Assembly (NCBI RefSeq): GCF_008923365.1
Contig: NZ_WBMR01000055.1
Span: 1 to 48,191 of the forward strand
Length of the DNA: 48,191 nucleotides
Reading direction: 5' to 3'
Origin: Actinomadura montaniterrae
GTDB taxonomy: Bacteria > Actinomycetota > Actinomycetes > Streptosporangiales > Streptosporangiaceae
Of the stretch, positions 1 to 7,834 are shown piece after piece. Both the position numbers and the translations under genes were made by a program. Below the pieces are notes generated by a model. It saw only the letters and a program-made list of their open reading frames with translations. It was not told the DNA's origin and did not search any database. Numbering within the stretch: position 1 is the stretch's first letter; every line of letters begins with the position of its first letter.

Positions 1-670
1 CGGGGCGGCCGACGGCGCCGGGGCGGGCGTCGAGCCGCTGCGGACCGGCTGCCCCCGCAACGACCCGCTGATCACCGGCGGCGACCCGCACGAGCTGGCG
101 GCGCTGCGGCGGCGCCTCGGGCTGAGCGGCGACCGCCGCTACGCGGTGCTGTACGCGCCCGCGCCCCGGATCGGCGACGACGGCCTGCCCGCGCGCTCCG
201 CCGAGCTCGCGTTCCCGCTGGAGCGGTTCGTCCGGGAACTCGGCGGCACGCACGTCCTGCTCGTCCGCCCGCCGCACGCCGGGGCCGCCGTGATCCCGCC
301 CGGCATGGACGGCGCCGTGATCGACACCGCGGCCGTCCACGACGCGACCCTCCTGATGCTGCTGTCCGACGCGCTGGTCACCGACGAATCCCCGATCATG
401 TTCGACTACGCGCTGCTGGACCGGCCGATGGTCTTCTACACTCCGGACGGGACGCGCCGGCCGGCGGGCGCTCCGGAGCCGCCCGTGCCGGTTCCCGGTC
501 CGGTCGCCGCCGGCGACGACGCGCTGCTGGCCGCCCTCGGCGACCTGGACGGCGTGCGGAGCGGGCACGCCGCCGCGCGCCGCCGGTTCACCGAGCTGTA
601 CGGCGAGTACGACACCGGCACCGCCGGGAAGGCGATCGTCGAGCGGTTCTTCGCCGGCGGCGGGCGCTGA
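1..670 (+). CDS. CDP-glycerol glycerophosphotransferase family protein, C-terminal part (5' truncated)
   Basis: The reading frame is open from base 2 and enters from outside the window, so only about 222 C-terminal residues are visible. They hold the family's PRND signature (TGCPRNDPL at visible residues 15-23) and a downstream TDE-x4-FDY...RPMVFY block equivalent to the conserved DYSS/FDY active-site region. Known members transfer glycerol-phosphate from CDP-glycerol to teichoic-acid-like chains at the cytoplasmic membrane. The gene ends with TGA 46 bp before the next gene, with an operator-like repeat in between. The polymer made is unknown. Family assignment is confident; any upstream GT2 or other domain lies outside the window. 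Confidence 0.85.
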   Translation, partial: GAADGAGAGVEPLRTGCPRNDPLITGGDPHELAALRRRLGLSGDRRYAVLYAPAPRIGDDGLPARSAELAFPLERFVRELGGTHVLLVRPPHAGAAVIPPGMDGAVIDTAAVHDATLLMLLSDALVTDESPIMFDYALLDRPMVFYTPDGTRRPAGAPEPPVPVPGPVAAGDDALLAALGDLDGVRSGHAAARRRFTELYGEYDTGTAGKAIVERFFAGGGR

Positions 671-687
671 CCGGCGATCCGCGGGTG

Positions 688-706
688 TACTACCGGGTTT
701 GTAGTA
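688..706. promoter_or_regulatory. Inverted repeat TACTAC-N7-GTAGTA, candidate operator
   Basis: Perfect 6-bp arms (688-693 and 701-706) flank a 7-nt spacer, ending 10 nt before the ATG of the membrane protein gene at 717. The same arms and spacer length recur at 5922-5946. Position and symmetry suggest a repressor site. The cognate regulator is not in the window. Confidence 0.55.
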
Positions 707-716
707 GAAAGAGACC

Positions 717-1895
717 ATGCCGACCGCAGTGAACGCACCGCCCCGGACGGGGAGCGCCGACGGCGCCGTCCCCTGGGTGACGGTGGTCGCGCTGGCGTTC
801 ACCGCCGCGCAGCTGCGCTTCGTCCCGGCCGGCATGACGCTCGGCGCCGGCGAGGTGGGCAACGTGTGGCAGGCCCGCAGCGGCGACCCGGGCGCCTTCC
901 TGGACGTGTCGCGCGGCCACGCGACCGTCGCGCTGGTCGCCCCGGTCGTCCAGGCGACCTCCTCGACCGCGGCGATGCGGATCTACCTGGCGGTCGCCTC
1001 GGGCGCAGGGCTGTTCGCCGCGCTGTGGGCGTGGCGGCCCCTGCACCGGCCCGAGGCGCTCGCGGGCGCGGGCGTGCTGTTCGGCGGGCTGTGGGCCGCG
1101 CAGCTCTACGGGTCGCAGGCGATGCCCGACCTGTGGTGCGCGTTCGGGGCGCTCGCCGCCGCCGGCTGCCTGCTGCGCGTCGCCCGGGACCGGCAGGACT
1201 ATCCCGCCATGCTCGGGGTGACCGCGAGCCTCGCACTGGTCGCGGCGATGCGGCCCTCGCAGGGGCTCTGGCTGGCCCTGCCGCTGTGCGCGGCCCTGGC
1301 CGTCGTCCCCGCGTGGCGGCACCGCGAGGCCGTCGTCAGCGTCCTGGCCGGGCTGGTCCTGGACGTCACGGCATGGCTCGTCCATGAGCACGGCGGCTCC
1401 GGGCCGGAGCCCGTCCAGCGCGCCCAGCGCGCCGCGGCGCGCGGGTCGGGCTGGGTGGACGGCTGGCCCGGATGGTCGGGGTTCGCGGCGGTCGCGGTGT
1501 TCCTCGCCGTCGGCGGGCTGGTGCTCGTGTCCGGCGGTCGGCGGCCCGGCAACGCGCTGCTGCCGATGGCCGTCGCGGCGTGGATGCTGGTGCCGGGAGC
1601 CCTGGCCGGTCCGGGGACGGCGGCGGGCTTCCTGCTGACGGCGGGTGCGCTGGCGGCCGTGCCCGCCGCCGCGGGATGCGTGCGGGCGCTCACCCGGGCG
1701 CGGCGCCGGCCGCTGGCGGCGCTGCTCACCGCCGGCTGCCTGGTCACCCACCTGGCCGTGCAGAACGCGGCGCTCGACGCGGCGACCGACGCCGCGTCGG
1801 CGCCGGGGCGGCACGCGACCGGGCAGGGCGCGCACGCGCCCGGAGACGGGGCCGTTCGAGCGGAGGGGACGGGCAGTGACACCTTCCGGAGCTGA
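717..1895 (+). CDS. Polytopic membrane protein, possibly GT-C-like
   Basis: Encodes 392 residues with about nine to ten hydrophobic segments and a hydrophilic Ala/Gly/Arg-rich tail. The layout (an N-terminal helix, an extracytoplasmic loop, then paired helices with the signature QLYGSQAMPDLW) resembles actinobacterial GT-C-type membrane proteins that use polyprenyl-phosphate sugars. The acidic motif usual in the first loop of such enzymes is not obvious: the loop reads TLGAGEVGN. Catalysis is therefore uncertain. The ATG follows a weak AGAG ribosome site and a palindromic operator. The 3' end overlaps the next gene by 20 bp, implying translational coupling to the flippase-like protein. The real function is unknown. 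Confidence 0.8.
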   Translation: MPTAVNAPPRTGSADGAVPWVTVVALAFTAAQLRFVPAGMTLGAGEVGNVWQARSGDPGAFLDVSRGHATVALVAPVVQATSSTAAMRIYLAVASGAGLFAALWAWRPLHRPEALAGAGVLFGGLWAAQLYGSQAMPDLWCAFGALAAAGCLLRVARDRQDYPAMLGVTASLALVAAMRPSQGLWLALPLCAALAVVPAWRHREAVVSVLAGLVLDVTAWLVHEHGGSGPEPVQRAQRAAARGSGWVDGWPGWSGFAAVAVFLAVGGLVLVSGGRRPGNALLPMAVAAWMLVPGALAGPGTAAGFLLTAGALAAVPAAAGCVRALTRARRRPLAALLTAGCLVTHLAVQNAALDAATDAASAPGRHATGQGAHAPGDGAVRAEGTGSDTFRS

Positions 1896-2988
1896 TCAGG
1901 ACGCGGCCGCCGGGGCCCCGGACGCCCCGGCGGGGCACCCGCGCCCGGCGCCCGGTACGGCGCGCACCGCGCTCGCGGCGCTCGGGCGTGCCCTGTCGGC
2001 GGAGGCGTCGGTGCCGCGCGTCGTGCTGGGGACCGCGGTCGCGGGCGCGGTCGTCGTGCTCGCGCTGACGCACCGGGTCGCCCTGGACGCGGGCGGCGAG
2101 AGCCTGATGGGCGCCGACCGCGCCTGGCTGCTGATCGCCGCGCTCGCCACCGCCGCGATGTGGTGCGTGGGCACCGTGACCCAGCTCGGCTCGATGCCGG
2201 TGCGGCCGCCGGTCGGCCGGCTGTTCGCGGTGCAGGTCGCCGCGTCCTTCGCCGACCAGCTGCTGCCCGCCGGCTCGGGCGGCATCGCGATCAACGTGCG
2301 GTTCCTGCGGCGCTGCGGGCTGACCCGCGGCGCCGCGATGGGGTCGGTCGGGCTGAACTCGCTGGCCGGGCTGGTGACGCACCTGCTGCTGCTCGCGGTC
2401 GCCGTCGCGGGCGTCCCGTCGGCGCTCGGCATGCTGGGGGAGCGGCGCTGGCCGCGCCCTCGGGAGGTCGCCGCCGCCGTCGCCGGGAACCCGTGGGTCG
2501 AAGGCGGCCTCGCCGCGGCCGCCGTCGCCGCCGTGGTCGCGGTGGTGTGGCTGCGCCCGGCCCGCTTCGCGCGCGTCCTGCGGTCCCGCGCCACCGCCGG
2601 CCTGCGGCACGTTCGGCACGAGCTCGCCGGGCTCGGCACGGTCCTGCGGCACCCCGGACGCGCCACCGCGCTCTGGCTGGGCTCGGCGTTCTCGCCGCTG
2701 CTGCACGGCCTCGTGCTGTTCGCGGTGCTGCGCAGCCTGTCCGTCCCGATCACGGTGACCAGCGTCGTCGTGGTCTACCTCGTGGTCTCCTCGGTCTCGG
2801 CCCTGGTGCCCTCGCCCGGCGGCATCGGCGGGCTGGACGTGGTGCTCGTCGCCGGGCTGGTGTGGGCGGGCGTGCCGTCGGCCGCCGCGCTCGGCGCCGT
2901 CGTCGGATACCGGCTGATCACCGTCTGGCTGCCGCTGCTGCCGGGCGCGTGCGTGTTCGCCGTCCTGCTGCGCCGCCGGATCATCTGA
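1876..2988 (+). CDS. Lysylphosphatidylglycerol synthase TM-region / flippase-like membrane protein
   Basis: Start chosen at GTG 1876, preceded by GGAGGGG at a usable distance and overlapping the previous gene by 20 bp; the frame is open further upstream but only in the shadow of that gene. The roughly 370-residue product has about eight hydrophobic segments and the landmarks of the LPG_synthase_TM family (PF03706/UPF0104): an SFADQLLPAGSGG-like block near residue 120, and VPSPGGIGGLD followed by YR in the last third. Standalone members, without the aminoacyltransferase domain, are associated with lipid or glycan export or flipping. It is probably in one operon with the preceding membrane protein. 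Confidence 0.88.
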   Translation: MTPSGADQDAAAGAPDAPAGHPRPAPGTARTALAALGRALSAEASVPRVVLGTAVAGAVVVLALTHRVALDAGGESLMGADRAWLLIAALATAAMWCVGTVTQLGSMPVRPPVGRLFAVQVAASFADQLLPAGSGGIAINVRFLRRCGLTRGAAMGSVGLNSLAGLVTHLLLLAVAVAGVPSALGMLGERRWPRPREVAAAVAGNPWVEGGLAAAAVAAVVAVVWLRPARFARVLRSRATAGLRHVRHELAGLGTVLRHPGRATALWLGSAFSPLLHGLVLFAVLRSLSVPITVTSVVVVYLVVSSVSALVPSPGGIGGLDVVLVAGLVWAGVPSAAALGAVVGYRLITVWLPLLPGACVFAVLLRRRII

Positions 2989-3722
2989 CCGCCCGCGTAG
3001 ACCGTCCCGTGCCCGGCCCACACCAGGCCGGTCGCGAGCACCGCCGCCGCCGTCACCGCCATCCCGGCCAGGACGTCCAGCAGGTAGTGGTTGGCGGTCG
3101 CCATGACGACGAACGCGGTCGTCGCGGGATACAGCGCGGCGAGCCAGCGCGCCCGATGGCGGCGCAGAAGCGCCACGACCACCGCCACCACCCACGTCGC
3201 CCACGCCAGGTGCAGCGACGGCATCGCCGCGTACTGGTCGGCGGGCACCGGGCCGCCGTGCGTCGTCCCGAACCCGGCGAGCGCCACCGAGTCGGCGAAC
3301 CCCGCGCCCGGCAGCAGCCGCGGCGGCATCACCGGCAGGACGAAGAAGACCGTCATCCCGGCGAGGTTCGTCAGCACGAGCGCGTTGCGCGCGGGCCGGT
3401 AGAGGTCCGGCCCCGCGATGTAGCACCAGGCCAGGGCGGACAGCGTGACGCCGATGTGCGCGCGCTGGTACCACTCCACCGCCGCCCACGCCGTGGCGTG
3501 ATGCCCGGTCAGCCACCTGTTCAGCGCGTGCTCGACGTCCAGATGCAGATCGCGTTCCACGGCGAGGACGTCCCGCCCGTGCGCGAGCGCCGCACCGTGC
3601 CGTGCGGCGGCGAGCGAGCGCACGTAGTCGTACACCTTCAGCAGCGCCAGGACGATCAGCAGCTCGCCGATCAGCCACGGCCGCCTGCGGCGCGGCCGTC
3701 CGGTGGCCCGGCGGCCGGTCAT
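2775..3722 (-). CDS. PAP2-superfamily membrane phosphatase
   Basis: Integral membrane protein of 315 residues as read. It has the PAP2 inositolphosphotransferase-like layout: a KVYDYVRSL opening, PSLHLAW containing the first catalytic His, and NHYLLDVLAG containing the second His and Asp. Members remove phosphate from, or transfer phospho-groups onto, lipids or inositol at the membrane. The recognisable domain ends near base 2990. With no stop codon there, the frame continues about 70 residues antisense through the end of the flippase-like gene to TAG at 2775, and that tail is low-complexity. It lies 36 bp downstream of the GT4 gene on the same strand and is probably cotranscribed with it. 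Confidence 0.82.
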   Translation of the reverse strand: MTGRRATGRPRRRRPWLIGELLIVLALLKVYDYVRSLAAARHGAALAHGRDVLAVERDLHLDVEHALNRWLTGHHATAWAAVEWYQRAHIGVTLSALAWCYIAGPDLYRPARNALVLTNLAGMTVFFVLPVMPPRLLPGAGFADSVALAGFGTTHGGPVPADQYAAMPSLHLAWATWVVAVVVALLRRHRARWLAALYPATTAFVVMATANHYLLDVLAGMAVTAAAVLATGLVWAGHGTVYAGGQMIRRRSRTANTHAPGSSGSQTVISRYPTTAPSAAADGTPAHTSPATSTTSSPPMPPGEGTRAETEETTR

Positions 3723-3758
3723 GCGCGCCTCGGGGCGCGGGAGCGACGCGCGGACGGC

Positions 3759-4922
3759 TCAGCCCACCCTTCCCTCGGGCCGCCCGCCGGGCGCCCTGTC
3801 CAGCCGTTCGACGGCCAGACCGTACAGGTCCTCGGTCCGGCGCAGCACGCCGGGCCAGGTCACGGGCGGTTGCACGGCGCGGGCGCGGGCGGTCATCCGG
3901 GCCCGCAGCGCCCCGTCGGACGCCAGCCGCACGATCGCCTCCGCCATCGCGCCGTCGCTCGCGGCCAGGAGGCCGTCCTGGCCGTCGGTGACGAACTCGC
4001 CGATGCCGCCCTCGGTCCGGGCGATCACCGGCAGGCCCGCGCACCGCGCCTCGAGCGCGGCGATGCCGAACGACTCCAGCACCGCCGGCGCGACGAACAG
4101 GTCGGCCCGCTGGAACAGCGCGCGGATCTGCTCGCGTTCCAGCCGGCCCGGCAGGTCGACCCAGCCGGTCATGGCGTGTCGGCGCAGGTAACGGTCGATG
4201 GAGCGGCGCTCCGGCCCGTCTCCGACGATCACCGCGCGCAGCCCGGCGGACGGGCCCAGCGCGGCGCGCGCCCGCCGCAGGATCCGCAGCAGGTGGTGCG
4301 GACGCTTGCGCGGCGCGAGCCGCATGACGGCGACGACCAGCACCTCGCCCGGCGTGCGGGGGAGCGGGTCGACCCGCCAGGCCTCCGCGTCGATGCCGTT
4401 GGGCAGCACGAACACCGGCGCGGGGGCGACCAGGCGGCGCACCGGCTCGGCCGCGGTGTCGCTGACGGCCGTCCACACCGCGGGCAGTGCGGACCAGCCC
4501 GTCGCCGCGTCCAGCACCCGGAACGCCGGCTCCATGTAGGAGATCAGCGAATGCACCGTCACCACGGTCGGGATCTCGGCGGCCAGCGTGGCGCCCGCCA
4601 CGGCCAGCGGCGTGAACGGCCCCGCGTGCACGTGGACGACGTCGTACTTGCCGTCCCGCGCCAGCCGCCGGCCCGCCACGATCCCGCCGGGGTTCAGCGT
4701 CGTCGGGAACGCCATCCGCTCGGTGGGCCGCAGCACCCGCGGCCCGTCGCGGCCGGTGCGGCCGTCCGGGGCCGGGCGCCGCAGCCCGGCGGGCCGCGCC
4801 GACGAGGTGATCACGGTGACGTCGTGCCCCGCCTCCTGCTGCCGGGTCGCCAGGTCGTGGACGTGCATCTCCACCCCGCCGAGCCGCGGGAGGTAGTAGT
4901 CCGTCAGGTGCGCGATCCTCAT
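3759..4922 (-). CDS. GT4-family glycosyltransferase
   Basis: Encodes 387 residues with a GT-B fold. The N-terminal half opens with a MRIAHLTDYYLPRLGGVE sugar/acceptor motif and contains VVHVHAGPF. The C-terminal half has VLPNGID, a VVAVMRLAPRKRP nucleotide-sugar motif and the retaining GT4 signature E-x7-E at residues 283-291. It should move a sugar from an NDP-sugar to a lipid or glycan acceptor on the cytoplasmic face. A GGGAG element lies 8 nt before the ATG. The gene is divergent from the PIG-L deacetylase (50 bp apart) and upstream of PAP2, so a glycosylate/deacetylate/dephosphorylate pathway is a reasonable inference. The MshA-MshB pairing of mycothiol synthesis is analogous, but I have no evidence for that specific role. 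Confidence 0.92.
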   Translation of the reverse strand: MRIAHLTDYYLPRLGGVEMHVHDLATRQQEAGHDVTVITSSARPAGLRRPAPDGRTGRDGPRVLRPTERMAFPTTLNPGGIVAGRRLARDGKYDVVHVHAGPFTPLAVAGATLAAEIPTVVTVHSLISYMEPAFRVLDAATGWSALPAVWTAVSDTAAEPVRRLVAPAPVFVLPNGIDAEAWRVDPLPRTPGEVLVVAVMRLAPRKRPHHLLRILRRARAALGPSAGLRAVIVGDGPERRSIDRYLRRHAMTGWVDLPGRLEREQIRALFQRADLFVAPAVLESFGIAALEARCAGLPVIARTEGGIGEFVTDGQDGLLAASDGAMAEAIVRLASDGALRARMTARARAVQPPVTWPGVLRRTEDLYGLAVERLDRAPGGRPEGRVG

Positions 4923-4972
4923 CGCCGGGCTCCCGGCGCCGGGCGGGCGGCCCGCTCCGGCACACTTGACCG

Positions 4973-5803
4973 GTGCCGTACACGCTGGTGTCCTTCCACG
5001 CCCATCCCGACGACGAGGCGCTGCTGACCGCCGGGACCCTCGCCCGCGCCGCCGCGGACGGCCACCGGGTCGTCCTCGTCATGGCGACGCTGGGGGAGGC
5101 GGGCCTCGCGGCGTCCGCCGACCGGGAGGACGGGCGGCTCGGCGAGCGGCGCCTCGCCGAACTCCGCGACTCCGCCCGCGAGCTGGGCTGCGCCCGCGTC
5201 GAATGGCTCGGCTACGCCGACTCCGGCATGGCGTCCGACCCGTCGGGCGCGCCGGGCTCCTTCGCGGACGCCGAAGTGGAAGAGGCGGCCGCGCGGCTGG
5301 CCGCGATCCTGGACGAGGAGGGCGCGGACGTCCTGACCGTCTACGACCCGGCGGGCGGGTACGGGCACCCCGACCACGTGCAGGTGCACCGCGTCGGCAC
5401 CCGCGCGGCCGGACTCGCCGGCACCCGCGTCGTGCTGGAGGCCACGGTGGACCGGCGGCTGCTGCGCCGCGCGCTCGCGCTGATCGCCCGGCTGCCGGGC
5501 ATCCCGTCGGACTTCGCGCCGTCCCGGTTCGCCGCCGCCTACAGCGCACCCGAGGCGCTCACCCACCGGGTGGACGTGCGGCGCTTCGCCCGTCAGAAGC
5601 GCGCCGCGATGGCGGCCCACGCCACGCAGGCGGGCGCGGACACGGGCGTCCGGACGCTGGCGGTGCTGCTCAGGCTGCCCCGGCCGGTGTTCCGGTGGGC
5701 CCTCGGCCACGAGTGGTACGTCGAGCACGGCAGGACGCCCGCGCGCCCCCTGCTCGACGACATCTTCGCGACCCTGCGCGACGCCCCGGACCGGCACGGC
5801 TGA
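4973..5803 (+). CDS. PIG-L family deacetylase
   Basis: Encodes 276 residues with a GTG start. The zinc-binding HPDDE motif sits at residues 11-15 and the second metal/active-site motif HPDHVQVH at 132-139, both complete. Family members hydrolyse N-acetyl groups from GlcNAc-containing lipids, pseudodisaccharides or teicoplanin-like glycosides. It has no signal peptide, so it is cytoplasmic. The short 50-bp divergent spacer to the GT4 gene supports a shared pathway in which the transferred N-acetyl sugar is deacetylated. There is no clear Shine-Dalgarno before 4973. The next gene is convergent, 206 bp away. Confidence 0.92.
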   Translation: MPYTLVSFHAHPDDEALLTAGTLARAAADGHRVVLVMATLGEAGLAASADREDGRLGERRLAELRDSARELGCARVEWLGYADSGMASDPSGAPGSFADAEVEEAAARLAAILDEEGADVLTVYDPAGGYGHPDHVQVHRVGTRAAGLAGTRVVLEATVDRRLLRRALALIARLPGIPSDFAPSRFAAAYSAPEALTHRVDVRRFARQKRAAMAAHATQAGADTGVRTLAVLLRLPRPVFRWALGHEWYVEHGRTPARPLLDDIFATLRDAPDRHG

Positions 5804-5827
5804 CACCGCGGTCACGGCTGACACCGC
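5795..5827 (+). repeat. 15-bp direct repeat (two copies, 18-bp period)
   Basis: The sequence CACGGCTGACACCGC occurs at 5795-5809 and again at 5813-5827. The first copy contains the PIG-L stop codon. This looks like a local tandem duplication at the end of the gene, and no function is evident. Confidence 0.7.
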
Positions 5828-5841
5828 CTTGACGGCCGGTC

Positions 5842-5879
5842 GGGGGCGGGCGGCGCACGGGCCCGTCACGCTCGCCCCC
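5842..5879. terminator. Candidate terminator hairpin downstream of the PIG-L gene
   Basis: Arms 5842-5852 and 5869-5879 pair over 11 positions with one mismatch (GC-rich), and the loop contains a further ACGGGCCCGT palindrome. No U-tract follows. It lies in the convergent gap between the PIG-L and hydrolase genes, where a bidirectional terminator is expected. Confidence 0.45.
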
Positions 5880-5921
5880 GTCACGGCAGCCCCAAGCCTC
5901 GATCACGTACGCTTCGCTCCA

Positions 5922-5946
5922 ATCTACTACAAATCGCGTAGTAGAT
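5922..5946. promoter_or_regulatory. Inverted repeat ATCTACTAC-N7-GTAGTAGAT, orphan operator
   Basis: Perfect 9-bp arms with a 7-nt spacer, sharing its core and spacing with the repeat at 688-706. It lies in a 206-bp convergent gap where neither flanking gene starts, so no obvious promoter is served. The rest of this gap (5804-6009) holds only the candidate terminator and a direct repeat. Confidence 0.55.
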
Positions 5947-6009
5947 CGTTGTCGCGGCGAAGGCGCGAGTGGTGGGGGTGCGGGGTCTCCCGAGGGCGCG
6001 GGCGCAGTG

Positions 6010-6963
6010 CTAGGCCGGCGCGGACGCGCCGGTGCCGAGCGCGGCGCGCAGCGCGCCGGTGGTCAGCCGCCGGGCTTCGACGGCCGCCGGGAGCACATGG
6101 TCGAGACCGAAGAACCCATGGAAGGCGCCCTCGATCCGGTGGGCCTCCACCGGCACGCCGGCCTCGGCGAGCCGCGCCGCGTACGCCTCCCCCTCGTCCC
6201 GCAGGGGATCGCACTCGGCGGTGAGCACGAAGGCCGGGGGCAGGCCGGACAGGTCCGGCGCCCGCAGCGGGGAGGCGTACGGGTGGTCCGCGTCGGACGG
6301 GTCGTCCAGGTACTGCTCCCAGTACCAGCGCATGTGCGTCGCGGTGAGGAACTTGCCCTCGCCGTGCTCGCGGTAGGACGGGGTGTCCTGCCCGGCGTCG
6401 GTGACGGGGTAGACCAGCGCCTGGAACGCGATCGGCGGGCCCGCCCCGTCGCGCGCGGCGAGGCACGCGACCGCCGCGAGGTTGCCGCCCGCGCTGTCCC
6501 CGGCGACCGCGAGACGCTCGGGATCGCCGCCCAGCGCCGCCGCGTTCGCGTGCGCCCAGGCGACGGCGGCCCGCGCGTCCTCGACGGCGGCGGGGAACGG
6601 GTGCTCGGGCGCCAGCCGGTAGTCGACCGAGACCACGATCGTCCCGGCGCCGGACGCGAGGATCCGGCAGAAGCGGTCGTGGCTGTCGAGCCCGCAGAGG
6701 GTGAAGCCGCCGCCGTGGAAGAACACCGTGACCGGGTGCGGGGCGGCGCCGTCCGGCCAGTAGATCCGGACCGGCAGGTCGCCCTGCTCGAGGCGCAGGG
6801 TGCGGTCCTCGGTGCGGGCGACGGGGATCGGTTCGAGGCCGGGGCCGGGCGCGGCGGCCAGCAGCCGCCGCGCCTGCGCCGCGTCGGTGACCTCGGCGCC
6901 GATCGGGGGGAAACCCGCCGTCATCGCGGCGGCGATCTTCTGCGCGCGGGGGCCGAGCGGCAT
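6010..6963 (-). CDS. Alpha/beta hydrolase fold-3 (HSL-type) esterase
   Basis: Encodes 317 residues. The oxyanion-hole motif HGGGF, the nucleophile elbow GDSAGGN and the C-terminal acid and His region (AECDPLRDEG; GAFHGF) mark the hormone-sensitive-lipase esterase group, which hydrolyses acyl esters or lactones. The upstream open frame runs into the SDR gene, but ATG 6963 lies 2 bp after the SDR stop and starts the family-typical sequence. It is translationally linked to that SDR. In a steroid island it may hydrolyse a steroid ester or lactone; this is inference from context only. Confidence 0.9.
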   Translation of the reverse strand: MPLGPRAQKIAAAMTAGFPPIGAEVTDAAQARRLLAAAPGPGLEPIPVARTEDRTLRLEQGDLPVRIYWPDGAAPHPVTVFFHGGGFTLCGLDSHDRFCRILASGAGTIVVSVDYRLAPEHPFPAAVEDARAAVAWAHANAAALGGDPERLAVAGDSAGGNLAAVACLAARDGAGPPIAFQALVYPVTDAGQDTPSYREHGEGKFLTATHMRWYWEQYLDDPSDADHPYASPLRAPDLSGLPPAFVLTAECDPLRDEGEAYAARLAEAGVPVEAHRIEGAFHGFFGLDHVLPAAVEARRLTTGALRAALGTGASAPA

Positions 6964-6965
6964 GG

Positions 6966-7724
6966 TCAGCCGGCCGCCTGCGCCATCATGACGACCTCGC
7001 CGGCCGTCCAGCCGCCGTCCACGGCCAGCTCGGCGCCGGTCACGTAGGCCGCCGCGTCCGAGATGAGGAAGGACACCGCCTCGCCGATCTCCTCCGGCAC
7101 GCCCACCCGGCCGAGCGCGGCGAGCGGGAAGCCCCCCTCGCCCTGGGTGGCGTGCTCGGCGGTCATCGGCGTGTAGGTCATGCCGGGGTGTACGGAGTTG
7201 ACCCGGATCCGGTGCCGGCCCAGCTCCGTCGCGGCGATCTTGGTGAGGCCGCGGACGCCCCACTTGGACGCGCCGTACCCGGACGTCAGCGGCAGCGCGG
7301 TCAGCCCGGCCGCGGAGGAGATGTTGACGATGGAGCCGCCGCCCGCCGCCTTCATCGGCTCGATCACGGCCTGCAGGCCGAGGAACACCCCGAAGAGGTT
7401 GATCTTCAGCACCTTCTCGAAGTACTCCGGCGACTCGTTCTCGATCAGCGAGTTGGACGCGATGCCGGCGTTGTTGACCAGCCCGTCGATCCGGCCGTAG
7501 GCGCCGAGCGCCGCCTCGGTGACGGCGCGCCAGCCCTCCCGGTCGGTGACGTCGTGCCGGACGAACAGCCCGCCGACCTCGGCCGCGGTCTTGGTGCCCG
7601 GCTCCTCCAGCAGGTCCGTGACGACGATCTTCGCGCCGTCCCGGGCCATCCGCGCGGCGGCCGCGGCGCCCAGGCCCCGGGCCCCGCCCGTCACGATCAC
7701 TACCTTGTCCTGCAGTCCGGACAT
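6966..7724 (-). CDS. SDR-family NAD(P)-dependent oxidoreductase
   Basis: Encodes 252 residues from ATG 7724, chosen because GAGGAG lies 6 nt upstream; ATGs at 7730 and 7772 would place the ribosome site wrongly. It is a classical short-chain dehydrogenase: TGGARGLG dinucleotide-binding motif, NNAG, and a Ser...Tyr-x3-Lys catalytic set in the SSAAG...GYGASK region. It resembles 3-alpha/20-beta-hydroxysteroid dehydrogenases. It is first in a two-gene operon with the esterase. A palindromic site at 7764-7783, shared with other promoters of this island, lies 40 nt upstream between it and the divergent PadR gene. Confidence 0.92.
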   Translation of the reverse strand: MSGLQDKVVIVTGGARGLGAAAAARMARDGAKIVVTDLLEEPGTKTAAEVGGLFVRHDVTDREGWRAVTEAALGAYGRIDGLVNNAGIASNSLIENESPEYFEKVLKINLFGVFLGLQAVIEPMKAAGGGSIVNISSAAGLTALPLTSGYGASKWGVRGLTKIAATELGRHRIRVNSVHPGMTYTPMTAEHATQGEGGFPLAALGRVGVPEEIGEAVSFLISDAAAYVTGAELAVDGGWTAGEVVMMAQAAG

Positions 7725-7763
7725 GTCCATCTCCTCGCTCTGACGTGCGCTTTCTTCTGCAGC

Positions 7764-7783
7764 GTATTCCAAATTGGAACATC
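7764..7783. promoter_or_regulatory. Shared island operator, copy 1 (SDR/PadR divergent region)
   Basis: GTATTCCAAATTGGAACATC contains the perfect palindrome TTCCAA-A-TTGGAA (7767-7779). It matches the copy at 15123-15142 at 17 of 20 positions. It lies between the divergent SDR/esterase operon and the first PadR gene, so it could control both. PadR is the likely, untested, ligand. Confidence 0.6.
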
Positions 7784-7834
7784 TCTGTCGGGGTGTGACG
7801 CGTCAGACCCCGGCAGGTGGCTAGGCTGGTCGCC

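Noticed and set aside
1744..5082. A very long minus-strand open frame (about 1,100 codons) across the surface block.
   Set aside because: It is Arg/Pro/Gly-rich low-complexity sequence crossing five recognisable genes in other frames, a typical GC-rich shadow frame.
3759..5803. Mycothiol biosynthesis genes mshA and mshB.
   Set aside because: A GT4 enzyme beside a PIG-L deacetylase recalls the pair, but I see no specific MshA/MshB signature, and the PAP2/flippase context fits a surface glycolipid better.
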